In this document: one piece after another, positions 1 to 7,032 of the stretch
How positions within the stretch are numbered: position 1 is the first letter of the stretch
How the letters are laid out: each line of letters begins with the position of its first letter
Origin: JBEKZQ01 sp049509675
GTDB lineage: Bacteria > Planctomycetota > Planctomycetia > Pirellulales > Thermoguttaceae
Length of the DNA stretch: 11,281 nucleotides
Direction of reading: 5' to 3'
Assembly (NCBI GenBank): GCA_049509675.1
Contig: JBEKZQ010000192.1
Coordinates: forward strand, 1-11,281
Program-made: the position numbers and the translations under genes
The notes under the pieces: generated by a model
The model's input: only the letters and a program-made list of their open reading frames with translations
What the model was told of the DNA's origin: nothing
Database searches by the model: none

Positions 1-824
1 CTTTCGGCAACGAAGTCTCCGACTGCACGATCACCGATGGCGGCAACCTGTTTCCGAGTTGCGTGGCCGTTTGGATCGGCCAATCGCACGACAACACGAT
101 TGCCCACAACGACATCCACGGATTCTGGTATACGGCGATTTCCAGCGGTTGGACCTGGGGCTATGCCAAGTCGGCGGCCCAGCGGAACATCGTCGAGTAC
201 AACCATATCCACCACATCGGCATGAAATCCGAGGGCGTCTCGCCGATCCTCAGCGACATGGCCTGCGTCTACACGCTGGGCGACCATGAGGGTTCGGTCA
301 TTCGCTTCAACCGTTTCCACGACGTGGGCGCATTGAAGTACGGCGGCTGGGGCATCTACTTCGACGAGGGGACGACCCACATCCTGGCCGAAAACAACCT
401 CGTTTATCGCACCACGCACGGCGGTTTCCACCAGCATTACGGCAAGGAGAACACCTTCCGCAACAACATCCTGGCCTACGGACGCGACGCCCAGATCCAG
501 CGGTCGCGCGTCGAAGACCATCGGAGTTTCACTTTCGAGCGGAACATCGTACTTTCGGACAAAGGCTCGTTGCTGTCGGGCGACTGGAGCAAGCCGAACG
601 CATCTTTCGACCACAACACCTATTGGCACGAGGGCGGGGGCGAGATCCGCTTCGGCGACCGAACCTGGGAAGAGTGGCGGAAGGCCGGCATGGACGAACA
701 CTCCAAGATCGCCGATCCGCACTTCGTCAACCCGGCAGGCGGCGAATTCAAGCTCACCACCGATTCGGACGCGGCGCTGGCCGGGTTCAAGCCGTTCGAC
801 CTGTCAGAAGTGGGGCCGCGATAA
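1..824 (+). CDS. Secreted parallel beta-helix glycosidase, GH141-like (C-terminal part)
   Basis: The reading frame is open from the left edge (first full codon at base 3) to TAA at 822-824, so 273 C-terminal residues are visible and the start lies outside. The protein is rich in repeated short turns with N-x-I and H-x-I/V patterns (for example YNHIHHIG, ENNLVYRT, FRNNILAYG, FERNIV), as in right-handed parallel beta-helix carbohydrate enzymes. The stretch LSDMACVYTLG, GWGIYFDEGT, GGFHQHYGKENTFRNN and the C-terminal IADPHFVNP pattern resemble GH141, a family known to include alpha-L-fucosidase and xylanase activities. The conserved acidic pair in YFDEG is a candidate for the active site (inference). 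The stop overlaps the next start (TAATG), so the two genes are probably translationally coupled. The beta-helix call is firm. The GH141 assignment is from memory of motifs and less certain. Confidence 0.85.
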   Translation, partial: FGNEVSDCTITDGGNLFPSCVAVWIGQSHDNTIAHNDIHGFWYTAISSGWTWGYAKSAAQRNIVEYNHIHHIGMKSEGVSPILSDMACVYTLGDHEGSVIRFNRFHDVGALKYGGWGIYFDEGTTHILAENNLVYRTTHGGFHQHYGKENTFRNNILAYGRDAQIQRSRVEDHRSFTFERNIVLSDKGSLLSGDWSKPNASFDHNTYWHEGGGEIRFGDRTWEEWRKAGMDEHSKIADPHFVNPAGGEFKLTTDSDAALAGFKPFDLSEVGPR

Positions 825-3790
825 TGGCCACAGCCTTCAGCAGATTCTCACACTTGAAGGGCGTTCCTTTCTTGTGCTTGGTGCTTGCGTTTGGCGGGGC
901 AGACGCGGCCCAAGTCCCCATCGTCTTCAAGGTTTCTGAAGGAGTCCGGCCGGTCCGGCTGACCACCGTCTATCCTACGGAAATCGATGGTCCCCTGGTC
1001 AATCCTTACTGCGGCTGGGGCATTTGGGCCGGACCGAGGTTCTTCGACAGCCGCCAGTTCTCCATTGAATATAACACCAAGGGTTTCGGGAATGATGCGC
1101 CGTTGTTCAGTTGGGTGCTGATCGATTGGATGTGGTCGGACCTGGAGCCGAAGGAGGGCCAGTTCGACTGGAAGGGCCTGGATGCGATTGTCGATTACTG
1201 GACAGCCCGCAACAAGCAACTCGTCGTAAGGCTCTGGGTGACGACCGACCCTGGCTGGGCCGGAGCGCCCGGCAACAAGGCCTGCCCCGACTGGCTCTGG
1301 GACGCCGGCGTCAAGTACCACAGTTACAACGGTGAAGGCGGTGCCGAGCAACGCTGCCCGGCATACGCCGACCCGACTTGGGAAACGATCTATCTGCCCA
1401 AGCTCAAGCGATTCCTTGCCGCGTATCGCGACCGCTATCACAAGCCGGGCAACCCGATCATCCTGGACCACGTGATGGGCTTTGGCGACTGGGGCGAGTG
1501 GCACACGATGTGGTCGCATTACCGCTGGCCCAGCCGCGAGAAGCGGCGCGAAGTGCTGGGCAAGGCCATCGGAACCTATCTCGATGTTTTCGCTCCCCAC
1601 CAGGACGCCAAAGAGCCGGTCCGCCGGCTGGCCATTGCCCATGTCTATGATGACGACTGCGGCGGCGACACGCCACTGGATCAGGCGATGCACCGCCAGG
1701 CCCTGGACATCGCCGTCGCCAAGGGTTTCGCCCTGACCCGCAACGGCTTCATCGACGGGCTGGGCGGGTGGCCCAATGACCTGATGGCGCGGTACTGGAA
1801 GACCAACCAGCTCGTCGCCGAGGCCAACTGGTCGTACGAGCAGGTGAAGTGGGACAAGACCCACGGGACGATGGCCGAGCATGTGGACGCCTATGTCAAA
1901 TGGCACTCGGCCCACGCCCACATGTACATGCACGCCGACAGTTACCGGCAGGCGATCAAGGAGGACTGGGCCGAAGTCGAGCGCGCCTTGCGGCCGGGAG
2001 GCATTGGCTATCGCTTTCTGGTGACTTCGGCATCCTGGGAATCCACACGTGCCCCCGGCCAGACCCTTACTCTCCGGCAGCAATGGATCAATCGCAACAG
2101 CAGTTGGTGCGTCTATCCGTATCGACTGAAGCTGTATCTGATGGATTCCGGTGGCAAGGTGGCGTGGTCCGGCATCGACGAGGCGTTTGACCCGCGTCCG
2201 TGGGTGAGCGGCGCCGATTACCCGGTCGAGAGCGGCTTCCGTTTGCCGGAGGATTTGAAGCGCGGAACGTACGAGCTGTGCATCGCGCTGGCCGATGCGT
2301 CCGGCACGCCCAGAGTTCGACTGGCCATTACCGGGGCAGACGAGTTGCGTCGCTATCGGCTGGGATCGGTGAACATCAAGCCCGTCGGCACACCTCAGTT
2401 GGCGGTCGCCAAGGCCCCGGATGGCGCGCCCGTTTCGCAAGCCCGCTATCGCGTCCGCCTTCGTGCCGTGGGCACGGGCAACTGGCAGACCGCGCCGGTA
2501 TATGCTTTTTTCCAGCAATACGATTACAACGATGCTCTCACCGCCGAACCGCAGTTCGTGATTTGCGAGTCCACCGGCGACATCGAGGTCGAAGTAACGG
2601 TTGTCGGACCGGCCAAGTCGCCCGTGCTCCGGCCGCTGAGCCGTCACATTGCCCTCAAGCAGGACGGTCAAACCCTGCGTTTCACCATCAACGACGCCGC
2701 TCGCCAGATCTGCCTGGAACTCAACGACGACCCGCGTCACCCGCTCCTGCTGTTCACCAGTCCGGCCGAAACGAATGTCCCGAAGGCGAATACCGAGCAC
2801 GTGACCTACTTCGGCCCCGGCTACCACAAGGCAGGACCGATCAAGTGCTCGGGCAGCGAGGCGAATGGTAGAACGATTTACCTCGCGCCGGGTGCCGTGG
2901 TGGAAGGTTCCGTGGACATCTCGGGAAACGAAGGGGTGACGGTCCGCGGGCGAGGCATCCTCTACTCCCCGTGTCCCAAGGACGGAAATGCCCCCGTGCC
3001 CCTGGCCATTTTCGACTCGAAGAACGTGCGCGTGGAGGGCGTCGTGGTCGTGAACCGCGCCGACCAGTGGTCCGTCCGCCCCACGGCAAGCCGCAACGTC
3101 ACCTTCGAGAACTTCCATCTTCTTTCCGAGATTCGCGACGGCCTGGACATCGTCAATTCGCAGTCGGTGACCGTGCGCGGCAGTTTCATTATGGCGCACG
3201 ACGATGCGATCTGCCTGAAGGGAATGGACTACGGCAAGAGGCAGCCCGTCGAGGACGTGCTCGTCGAACGATGCGTCATCGCCAACATGGGCGGCGGCAA
3301 CTGCCTCGAAATCGGCTATGAAAGCGTCACACCGGTGTACCGGCGATTGACGTTTCGCGACCTCGACCTCATCTACAGCCTACCCAATGGAGAAAAGCCC
3401 GACCCGTACTGGCCCGAGGCGGCCATTTCGATTCACCCGACTCAGATGACTGAATATGGCGATCCTGCGTACATGGGTACGATGCCTCCAGTCCACGACG
3501 TTACCTACCAGCGAATCCGCATCGAGCGATGCGAGGACGACTACCTTTTCGACATACGTCCCAACCGCGACAGCCCGGGCAAGGGCATCGAGAACATCCG
3601 CGTCGAGGACGTGGCGGTCGTCGGCGGCCCGGCCCGGCCTTCGCGCGTGGTCGGCCGGAAAGACCATCCGATCCGCAAGGTGAAGTTTCATGCGTTGAAA
3701 ATCCTGGGCAAGCCCATTACCAACGCCCAGCAAGGACAATTCATCATCGAAAACGTCGAATCAGTATCCTTTGACAAGTCCGACAGATGA
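824..3790 (+). CDS. Secreted two-module glycoside hydrolase: TIM barrel/DUF4832-like plus GH28-like beta-helix
   Basis: The chosen start is ATG 824, which overlaps the previous stop and gives a 988-residue protein beginning with a signal peptide (hydrophobic core about residues 13-25, likely cleavage near ADA/A 28-29). The open frame extends upstream to 623, but that part is a shadow of the previous gene. Residues about 50-380 look like a clan GH-A TIM barrel: NPYCGWGIWAG, WSDLEPKEGQFDW, then FGDWGEWH with E225 and LVAEANW with E333 as candidate acid/base and nucleophile. Residues about 395-530 form a beta-sandwich like the one in DUF4832 proteins. Residues about 655-980 form a parallel beta-helix like GH28/GH49: D772 (RDGLDI) and D793-D794 (HDDAICLKG) match the three catalytic aspartates of polygalacturonases. 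It is the middle gene of a three-enzyme cluster, and a polysaccharide is the expected substrate. The exact activity of either module cannot be read from the sequence. Confidence 0.88.
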   Translation: MATAFSRFSHLKGVPFLCLVLAFGGADAAQVPIVFKVSEGVRPVRLTTVYPTEIDGPLVNPYCGWGIWAGPRFFDSRQFSIEYNTKGFGNDAPLFSWVLIDWMWSDLEPKEGQFDWKGLDAIVDYWTARNKQLVVRLWVTTDPGWAGAPGNKACPDWLWDAGVKYHSYNGEGGAEQRCPAYADPTWETIYLPKLKRFLAAYRDRYHKPGNPIILDHVMGFGDWGEWHTMWSHYRWPSREKRREVLGKAIGTYLDVFAPHQDAKEPVRRLAIAHVYDDDCGGDTPLDQAMHRQALDIAVAKGFALTRNGFIDGLGGWPNDLMARYWKTNQLVAEANWSYEQVKWDKTHGTMAEHVDAYVKWHSAHAHMYMHADSYRQAIKEDWAEVERALRPGGIGYRFLVTSASWESTRAPGQTLTLRQQWINRNSSWCVYPYRLKLYLMDSGGKVAWSGIDEAFDPRPWVSGADYPVESGFRLPEDLKRGTYELCIALADASGTPRVRLAITGADELRRYRLGSVNIKPVGTPQLAVAKAPDGAPVSQARYRVRLRAVGTGNWQTAPVYAFFQQYDYNDALTAEPQFVICESTGDIEVEVTVVGPAKSPVLRPLSRHIALKQDGQTLRFTINDAARQICLELNDDPRHPLLLFTSPAETNVPKANTEHVTYFGPGYHKAGPIKCSGSEANGRTIYLAPGAVVEGSVDISGNEGVTVRGRGILYSPCPKDGNAPVPLAIFDSKNVRVEGVVVVNRADQWSVRPTASRNVTFENFHLLSEIRDGLDIVNSQSVTVRGSFIMAHDDAICLKGMDYGKRQPVEDVLVERCVIANMGGGNCLEIGYESVTPVYRRLTFRDLDLIYSLPNGEKPDPYWPEAAISIHPTQMTEYGDPAYMGTMPPVHDVTYQRIRIERCEDDYLFDIRPNRDSPGKGIENIRVEDVAVVGGPARPSRVVGRKDHPIRKVKFHALKILGKPITNAQQGQFIIENVESVSFDKSDR

Positions 3791-3792
3791 AA

Positions 3793-3799
3793 GAGAGGA
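3793..3799 (+). promoter_or_regulatory. Ribosome binding site that selects ATG 3808
   Basis: GAGAGGA lies 8 bases before ATG 3808. The in-frame ATG at 3787 overlaps the previous stop as ATGA but has no purine-rich site before it. This favours 3808 as the main start of the GH29-like gene, although coupled initiation at 3787 remains possible. Confidence 0.6.
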
Positions 3800-3807
3800 A
3801 ACGTCCC

Positions 3808-4968
3808 ATGTCTATGACACAACTGTCAGCCCGATTTGCGATCTTCGGCGTTCTGTGTCTCGCGCCGTTCTCGGTTGTGGCTGGTGAACCGAGTGCCAAT
3901 GAGGCACCGAATGCCACGGCCCGGAGCGTACTTGCCTACACGCCGCCGGCGGGCACGCCCGAGGCCCATGATATTGACATCAAGGTCAACGGCAAACCGG
4001 TGTTTATTGTGTTCCGTGACAAACAATCTGCAGGGCGAAAGATGTTCCGCACGGCAGAGCGATCGCCAGCCAGGAATACGGATTGGTTCCGGGACGCGAA
4101 ATATGGCGTTTTCATGCACTTCCTGCCTGGCGACGCGAAGAGTCTGGCCCTGGTCGACGAGTTTGACGCGGAGTCGCTGGCCCAGCAGGTCCAGTCCCTG
4201 GGGGCCAAGTACTTCGTCATTACGCTGGGGCAGAACTCCGGCTACTTCAACTCGCCCAACGGCGCCTACGACAAAATCACCGGCTACGCGCCCGGCGAGC
4301 GGTGTTCCGTGCGCGATCTGCCGCTGGCGCTCCACAAGGCGTTGGCCCCCAAAGGCATCCGCCTGATGCTCTACTTGCCCTGCCAGACGCCCAACGAAGA
4401 CGCCCGCGCTCAAAAGGCGTTCGGGCTGCCCGAGGGGGCCAAGGACCAGCCGCTCGATATCCCATTCGCGAAGCGCTGGGCGGAGGTGATCCGCGAATGG
4501 TCGGACCGCTATGGCGACAAGGTGGCCGGATGGTGGTTCGACGGCGGCTACGAGCACGTCCGATTCAACGAGACGATCGCTCGCACCTATGCGGATGCGG
4601 CGAAGCACGGCCACCCCCACGCCATCGTGACGTTCAATCCGGGCGTCAAGCTGATCCACTACACCGCGGCCGAGGACTACACGGCCGGGGAGTTGAACGA
4701 GGCTTTCGGCGTCGTCCCGAAATCGCGCCGGTTGAACGGTTCGCAGTGGCACGCATTGACCTACCTGGGCCACTCTTGGGCCGAAAGAGACACGCGGTAT
4801 CCCGCGGCTTCCTGGGCCGCATGGGTCAAGAGCGTCATCGCGCGCGAAGGCGTTGTGACGCTCGGAATGGGGCCGAACTATGACGCCAAGTTCGGGCCGA
4901 TTGGCGCGTTGTCCGAACCGCAGGTGAAGCAAGTTATGGCAATCAAGGCGGCCTTGGAACCACCCTAA
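3808..4968 (+). CDS. Secreted divergent GH29-like glycosidase (alpha-L-fucosidase-like)
   Basis: From ATG 3808 the protein has 386 residues. An alternative start at 3787 adds seven residues. A signal peptide is clear (hydrophobic residues 10-25, cleavage near VVA/G 25-26). The GH29-type barrel begins at NTDWFRDAKYGVFMHF (residues about 90-105, H104 in the position of the sugar-binding His) and includes GWWFDGGYE, where D245 fits the retaining nucleophile. The usual HHDGF motif is missing: the equivalent segment reads ITLGQNSGYFNSPN, so the sugar-binding pocket should differ from textbook fucosidases. Residues about 28-85 are not part of the barrel and contain DIDIKVNGKPVFIV, which resembles the start of a beta-sandwich domain from another exoenzyme. 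The gene is the third of the enzyme cluster and probably acts outside the cytoplasm on the same glycan. The family placement is fairly sure, the substrate is not. Confidence 0.85.
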   Translation: MSMTQLSARFAIFGVLCLAPFSVVAGEPSANEAPNATARSVLAYTPPAGTPEAHDIDIKVNGKPVFIVFRDKQSAGRKMFRTAERSPARNTDWFRDAKYGVFMHFLPGDAKSLALVDEFDAESLAQQVQSLGAKYFVITLGQNSGYFNSPNGAYDKITGYAPGERCSVRDLPLALHKALAPKGIRLMLYLPCQTPNEDARAQKAFGLPEGAKDQPLDIPFAKRWAEVIREWSDRYGDKVAGWWFDGGYEHVRFNETIARTYADAAKHGHPHAIVTFNPGVKLIHYTAAEDYTAGELNEAFGVVPKSRRLNGSQWHALTYLGHSWAERDTRYPAASWAAWVKSVIAREGVVTLGMGPNYDAKFGPIGALSEPQVKQVMAIKAALEPP

Positions 4969-5186
4969 TCCCGGAAGTCACATTTTGAAGGACTCGGTGC
5001 AATCCCTCGTCCTTTTGGATAAGGGGACGGCTATGCACGGCCCCAATATCACGCTAGAATTACGGTGTTCTGAGTCGCTCGGCAGTAGCAGGATTTGACA
5101 GAGGGCCGGAGATTTCTGCCCAGCTTTTCTGCCAGTGACGTTTTGTGTTGTTTCTAAAGTGTTACTGCGAAAGCAGTTACAATCAA
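4969..5186. other. Intergenic region between enzyme cluster and tRNA
   Basis: No gene is visible here. An imperfect stem (CGTCCTT at 5008-5014 with AAGGGGACG at 5021-5029) could be a weak transcription end signal for the enzyme cluster, but no T-run follows. Just before the tRNA, 5161-5180 forms an 8-bp stem with one T-T mismatch closed by a GAAA tetraloop. A long open frame on the opposite strand across this region and the integrase (4978-6399) runs through the tRNA and is not a gene. Confidence 0.5.
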
Positions 5187-5260
5187 GTCCCCGTAGCTCA
5201 ATTGGATAGAGCGTCGGCCTCCGGAGCCGAAGGTTTCGTGTTCGAATCACGACGGGGATA
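5187..5260 (+). tRNA. tRNA-Arg (anticodon CCG)
   Basis: A complete 74-base cloverleaf can be folded by eye. The acceptor strands GTCCCCG and CGGGGAT pair with a G-U at position 1-72. The D stem is GCTC/GAGC, with TA at positions 8-9 and loop AATTGGATA. The anticodon stem is TCGGC/GCCGA with loop CTCCGGA, giving anticodon CCG, which reads the arginine codon CGG. The T stem is TCGTG/CACGA with loop TTCGAAT. The 3' CCA is not encoded (CTTAAG follows). A tyrosine integrase starts 165 bases downstream, so this gene is the probable integration target of the element to its right. Confidence 0.95.
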
Positions 5261-5269
5261 CTTAAGCAG

Positions 5270-5283
5270 CGTAAGGACTTACG
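5270..5283. repeat. Perfect inverted repeat after the tRNA
   Basis: CGTAAG-GA-CTTACG is a perfect 6-bp inverted repeat with a 2-base centre, 9 bases after the tRNA end. It could be a recombinase or regulator binding site, or part of the tRNA 3' processing region. The role is inferred from position only. Confidence 0.45.
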
Positions 5284-5301
5284 ACAATTCCCTGAACCCG
5301 C

Positions 5302-5322
5302 TCCGTACCAAATTCCGTACCA
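5302..5322 (+). repeat. Two 9-bp direct repeats before the integrase gene
   Basis: TCCGTACCA occurs at 5302-5310 and again at 5314-5322, a 12-base period. Short direct repeats between the attachment site and int are typical of arm-type sites bound by tyrosine integrases. That role is inferred and untested. Confidence 0.45.
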
Positions 5323-5329
5323 TTCAGTA

Positions 5330-5362
5330 GGCCCCACGCCCGGTAACAGCGGGCGTGGAGCC
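5330..5362 (+). terminator. Strong hairpin between tRNA and integrase (terminator or regulatory structure)
   Basis: Bases 5330-5342 pair with 5350-5362 in a 13-bp GC-rich stem with one C-A mismatch and a 7-base loop (GTAACAG). No T-run follows, so it is not a classical rho-independent terminator. It may end tRNA transcription, shield int from read-through, or belong to the recombination site. Confidence 0.5.
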
Positions 5363-5374
5363 GAGCCGACCTTT

Positions 5375-5417
5375 CGATCAGCCCTTGGGTTTCCAACAAG
5401 GTTCTTTGATCGGAGGG
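5375..5417 (+). promoter_or_regulatory. Leader hairpin abutting the integrase ribosome binding site
   Basis: CGATCA (5375-5380) pairs with TGATCG (5407-5412), and inside it CCTTG (5383-5387) pairs with CAAGG (5397-5401). The outer stem ends on the first base of the GGAGGG site (5412-5417), which is 7 bases before ATG 5425. Folding could therefore limit access to the ribosome binding site. The pairing is visible, the control is inferred. Confidence 0.4.
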
Positions 5418-5424
5418 TTGAAAA

Positions 5425-6501
5425 ATGGCACGTCCTAACAGCATCTGGTTCCGCAAGGACATCGGATGGTGGATGGTTACCCTGAACGGCCAGAAGATTC
5501 GGCTGGCCAAGGGTAAGGAAAACAAATCTGATGCGGAGCGGGCTTTTCATGAGCTGATGGCGGTCCGGCCGCAACGGCCGGATACCCTCGATTCTCGCGT
5601 GTGCGATTTGGCAGAAGCCTTCCTGGAGTTTGCCAAGAACAAGAAGTTTTCCCCTGACACCTACCGCAACTATCGCTTTTATTTGATGGGCTTCTGCGGG
5701 TGTGCGGGGTATCGTCTGGCCCGTGAGGTCATTCCAAACCATGTGACCAACTGGCTCACTGCCCCGAAGGAAAACGGGGACCCGAAGGAATGGAACGACA
5801 CCACCCAGTACAACGCGAAACGAACCGTCTTCCGGCTTTTCTCTTGGGCTAAAGAAGAAGGTCTGCTCGCCAAGAATCCCCTCGCCGGCATGACGCGGGA
5901 AAAGCCCGAGCCGAAGCGGCGATGCTTGACGGAGGGAGAATACTGCTCGCTGCTTCGCGGTGCCCGGCGTCCGTTTCGGGTTCTTCTCTGGTCTTTGATG
6001 GAGACGGGTGCCCGCCCGAGCGAACTGCGACGGCTCAAGTGGGACGAAGTCAACGGCACCAAATGCACGATCAGAAAGCACAAGACGGCCAAGAAGGTCC
6101 GCAAGCCCCGCGTGATTTACCTGACCGAACGGATGCAGAAGCGATTGAACCAACTCAGGAAGCGGTCCACATCCTCGTACGTGTTCGTCAACAGCCGCAA
6201 CGAGCCCTGGACGGCAAACGCCGTGCGTCTCCAAGTAGACCGGATCAAGAAACGCTGTGGTGTGGCCGACGACGTGTGCGTCTATTTGGTCCGTCACACC
6301 TACGCCACCTGGGCGTTGGTGCGGGGCGTCGATCCGGCAAGTCTGGCGGAAATACTCGGTCATGCGGATACGAATATGATCATGGAGGTGTACTTGCATC
6401 TCGCCGATCAGAAGGTTTACATGTCGGATGTTGCCGAGCGGGCGGCACGACGCCCCGGCCGGCCCAAGCCTCCCGCAAACGGGAAGCGTTCAGGTGAGTG
6501 A
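5425..6501 (+). CDS. Tyrosine recombinase / phage-type integrase
   Basis: The protein has 358 residues, a normal length for this family, and starts after a strong GGAGGG site. Residues 1-55 (SIWFRKDIGWWMVTLNGQK) look like an N-terminal arm-binding beta domain. Residues about 57-155 form the core-binding SAM-like helices. The catalytic domain follows with R197 (TGARPSELRRL), a candidate K220 (RKHKTAKK), the box II segment YLVRHTYAT with R290, H313 (ILGHAD) and the nucleophile Y323 (EVYLHLAD). The first His of the HxxR box is Tyr287 here, which is tolerated in many integrases. It catalyses site-specific strand exchange, and the tRNA-Arg just upstream is the likely target. Its last 122 bases overlap the convergent HTH gene at 6380-6721. 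Confidence 0.95.
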   Translation: MARPNSIWFRKDIGWWMVTLNGQKIRLAKGKENKSDAERAFHELMAVRPQRPDTLDSRVCDLAEAFLEFAKNKKFSPDTYRNYRFYLMGFCGCAGYRLAREVIPNHVTNWLTAPKENGDPKEWNDTTQYNAKRTVFRLFSWAKEEGLLAKNPLAGMTREKPEPKRRCLTEGEYCSLLRGARRPFRVLLWSLMETGARPSELRRLKWDEVNGTKCTIRKHKTAKKVRKPRVIYLTERMQKRLNQLRKRSTSSYVFVNSRNEPWTANAVRLQVDRIKKRCGVADDVCVYLVRHTYATWALVRGVDPASLAEILGHADTNMIMEVYLHLADQKVYMSDVAERAARRPGRPKPPANGKRSGE

Positions 6502-6721
6502 AGGCACTCGGTGCGTGTGTTCGCGGGTTGGTGAGGCTCTTGCCGCGTCGCGGCACTGTGTTTTTTCGGATGAAGTTCTCCAATTCCGAATCTTCGATTC
6601 GGATCGTGCCGCGGCCAAGGCCAAAGCGGTGGTAGCGGAGGCATTTTCCTCGCAGAAGCCAGTAGACGCACGTTTCAGTAACGCTTAGCGTCTGAGCCAC
6701 TTCCTTTACGGTCAACAACAT
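6380..6721 (-). CDS. Excisionase-like HTH DNA-binding protein (second of a tandem pair)
   Basis: The start is ATG at 6721, with GGGAG nine bases before it inside the end of the upstream gene. The protein has 113 residues. Residues about 2-52 (LLTVKEVAQTLSVTETCVYWLL to ELENFIRK) form a MerR/excisionase-type helix-turn-helix with the wing GLGRGTIRI. The remaining 60 residues are basic, low in recognisable structure, and overlap the 3' end of the integrase gene on the other strand by 122 bases. It is related to the next gene upstream (shared GRGTIR and TV-EA/EV-x-x-L pattern). Such proteins usually steer an integrase towards excision or repress element genes. The DNA-binding call is good. The excision role and whether the full tail is translated are uncertain. 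Confidence 0.75.
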   Translation of the reverse strand: MLLTVKEVAQTLSVTETCVYWLLRGKCLRYHRFGLGRGTIRIEDSELENFIRKNTVPRRGKSLTNPRTHAPSAFTHLNASRLREAWAGRGVVPPARQHPTCKPSDRRDASTPP

Positions 6722-6724
6722 GGT

Positions 6725-6922
6725 TCAGGACTCCCGGCCACGTTTGTATCGGTCAAGGTGGGTTTGATGGAAGCGAATCGTCCCGCGTCCGACGCCTACG
6801 CGGACGTGGTCGATTTCCTGGTTGGCCACCATGCGGTAGACCAAGGCTTTGGAGATCGCAAGGTATTCTGCCGCTTCCGGGACAGTAAGCAGTCTTCGCA
6901 AATCGGGGTCATTGGAAGGCAT
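6725..6922 (-). CDS. Excisionase-like HTH DNA-binding protein (first of a tandem pair)
   Basis: ATG at 6922 is preferred because AAGGAG lies 11 bases before it (6939-6934). This gives 65 residues, almost all of it the HTH domain. An in-frame ATG at 7018 would add 32 residues without recognisable structure and has no clear ribosome binding site. The domain reads LLTVPEAAEYLAISKALVYR, then the wing VGVGRGTIRFHQTHLDRY. The gap to the next gene is three bases and the gap to the upstream 334-residue gene is about 110 bases (14 bases if the longer start is used), so all three probably form one operon. The likely role is a DNA-bending or regulatory partner of the integrase. That is inferred from the family and position. 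Confidence 0.8.
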   Translation of the reverse strand: MPSNDPDLRRLLTVPEAAEYLAISKALVYRMVANQEIDHVRVGVGRGTIRFHQTHLDRYKRGRES

Positions 6923-7032
6923 AGCTACGAAATCTCCTTCAGCGACTAGACGACCCATTGCCGGCCTGGTCAAGAGGCCAGCCATCAGGGCTTCGCATTG
7001 GGTTCTGTGGCGGGGCATTTCGGTGTCGTCGC

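Noticed and set aside
848..3199. 783-codon open frame on the minus strand
   Set aside because: It is an antisense shadow of the well-supported 988-residue enzyme gene, produced by high GC; it lacks recognisable domains.
3826..4932. 368-codon open frame on the minus strand
   Set aside because: It lies antisense inside the GH29-like gene, whose signal peptide and catalytic motifs are clear.
5178..5183. TACAAT as -10 element of the tRNA promoter
   Set aside because: It is only three bases before the mature tRNA, so transcription would start inside the tRNA.
4978..6399. 473-codon open frame on the minus strand
   Set aside because: It runs through the tRNA-Arg and antisense to the integrase, with no recognisable protein features.
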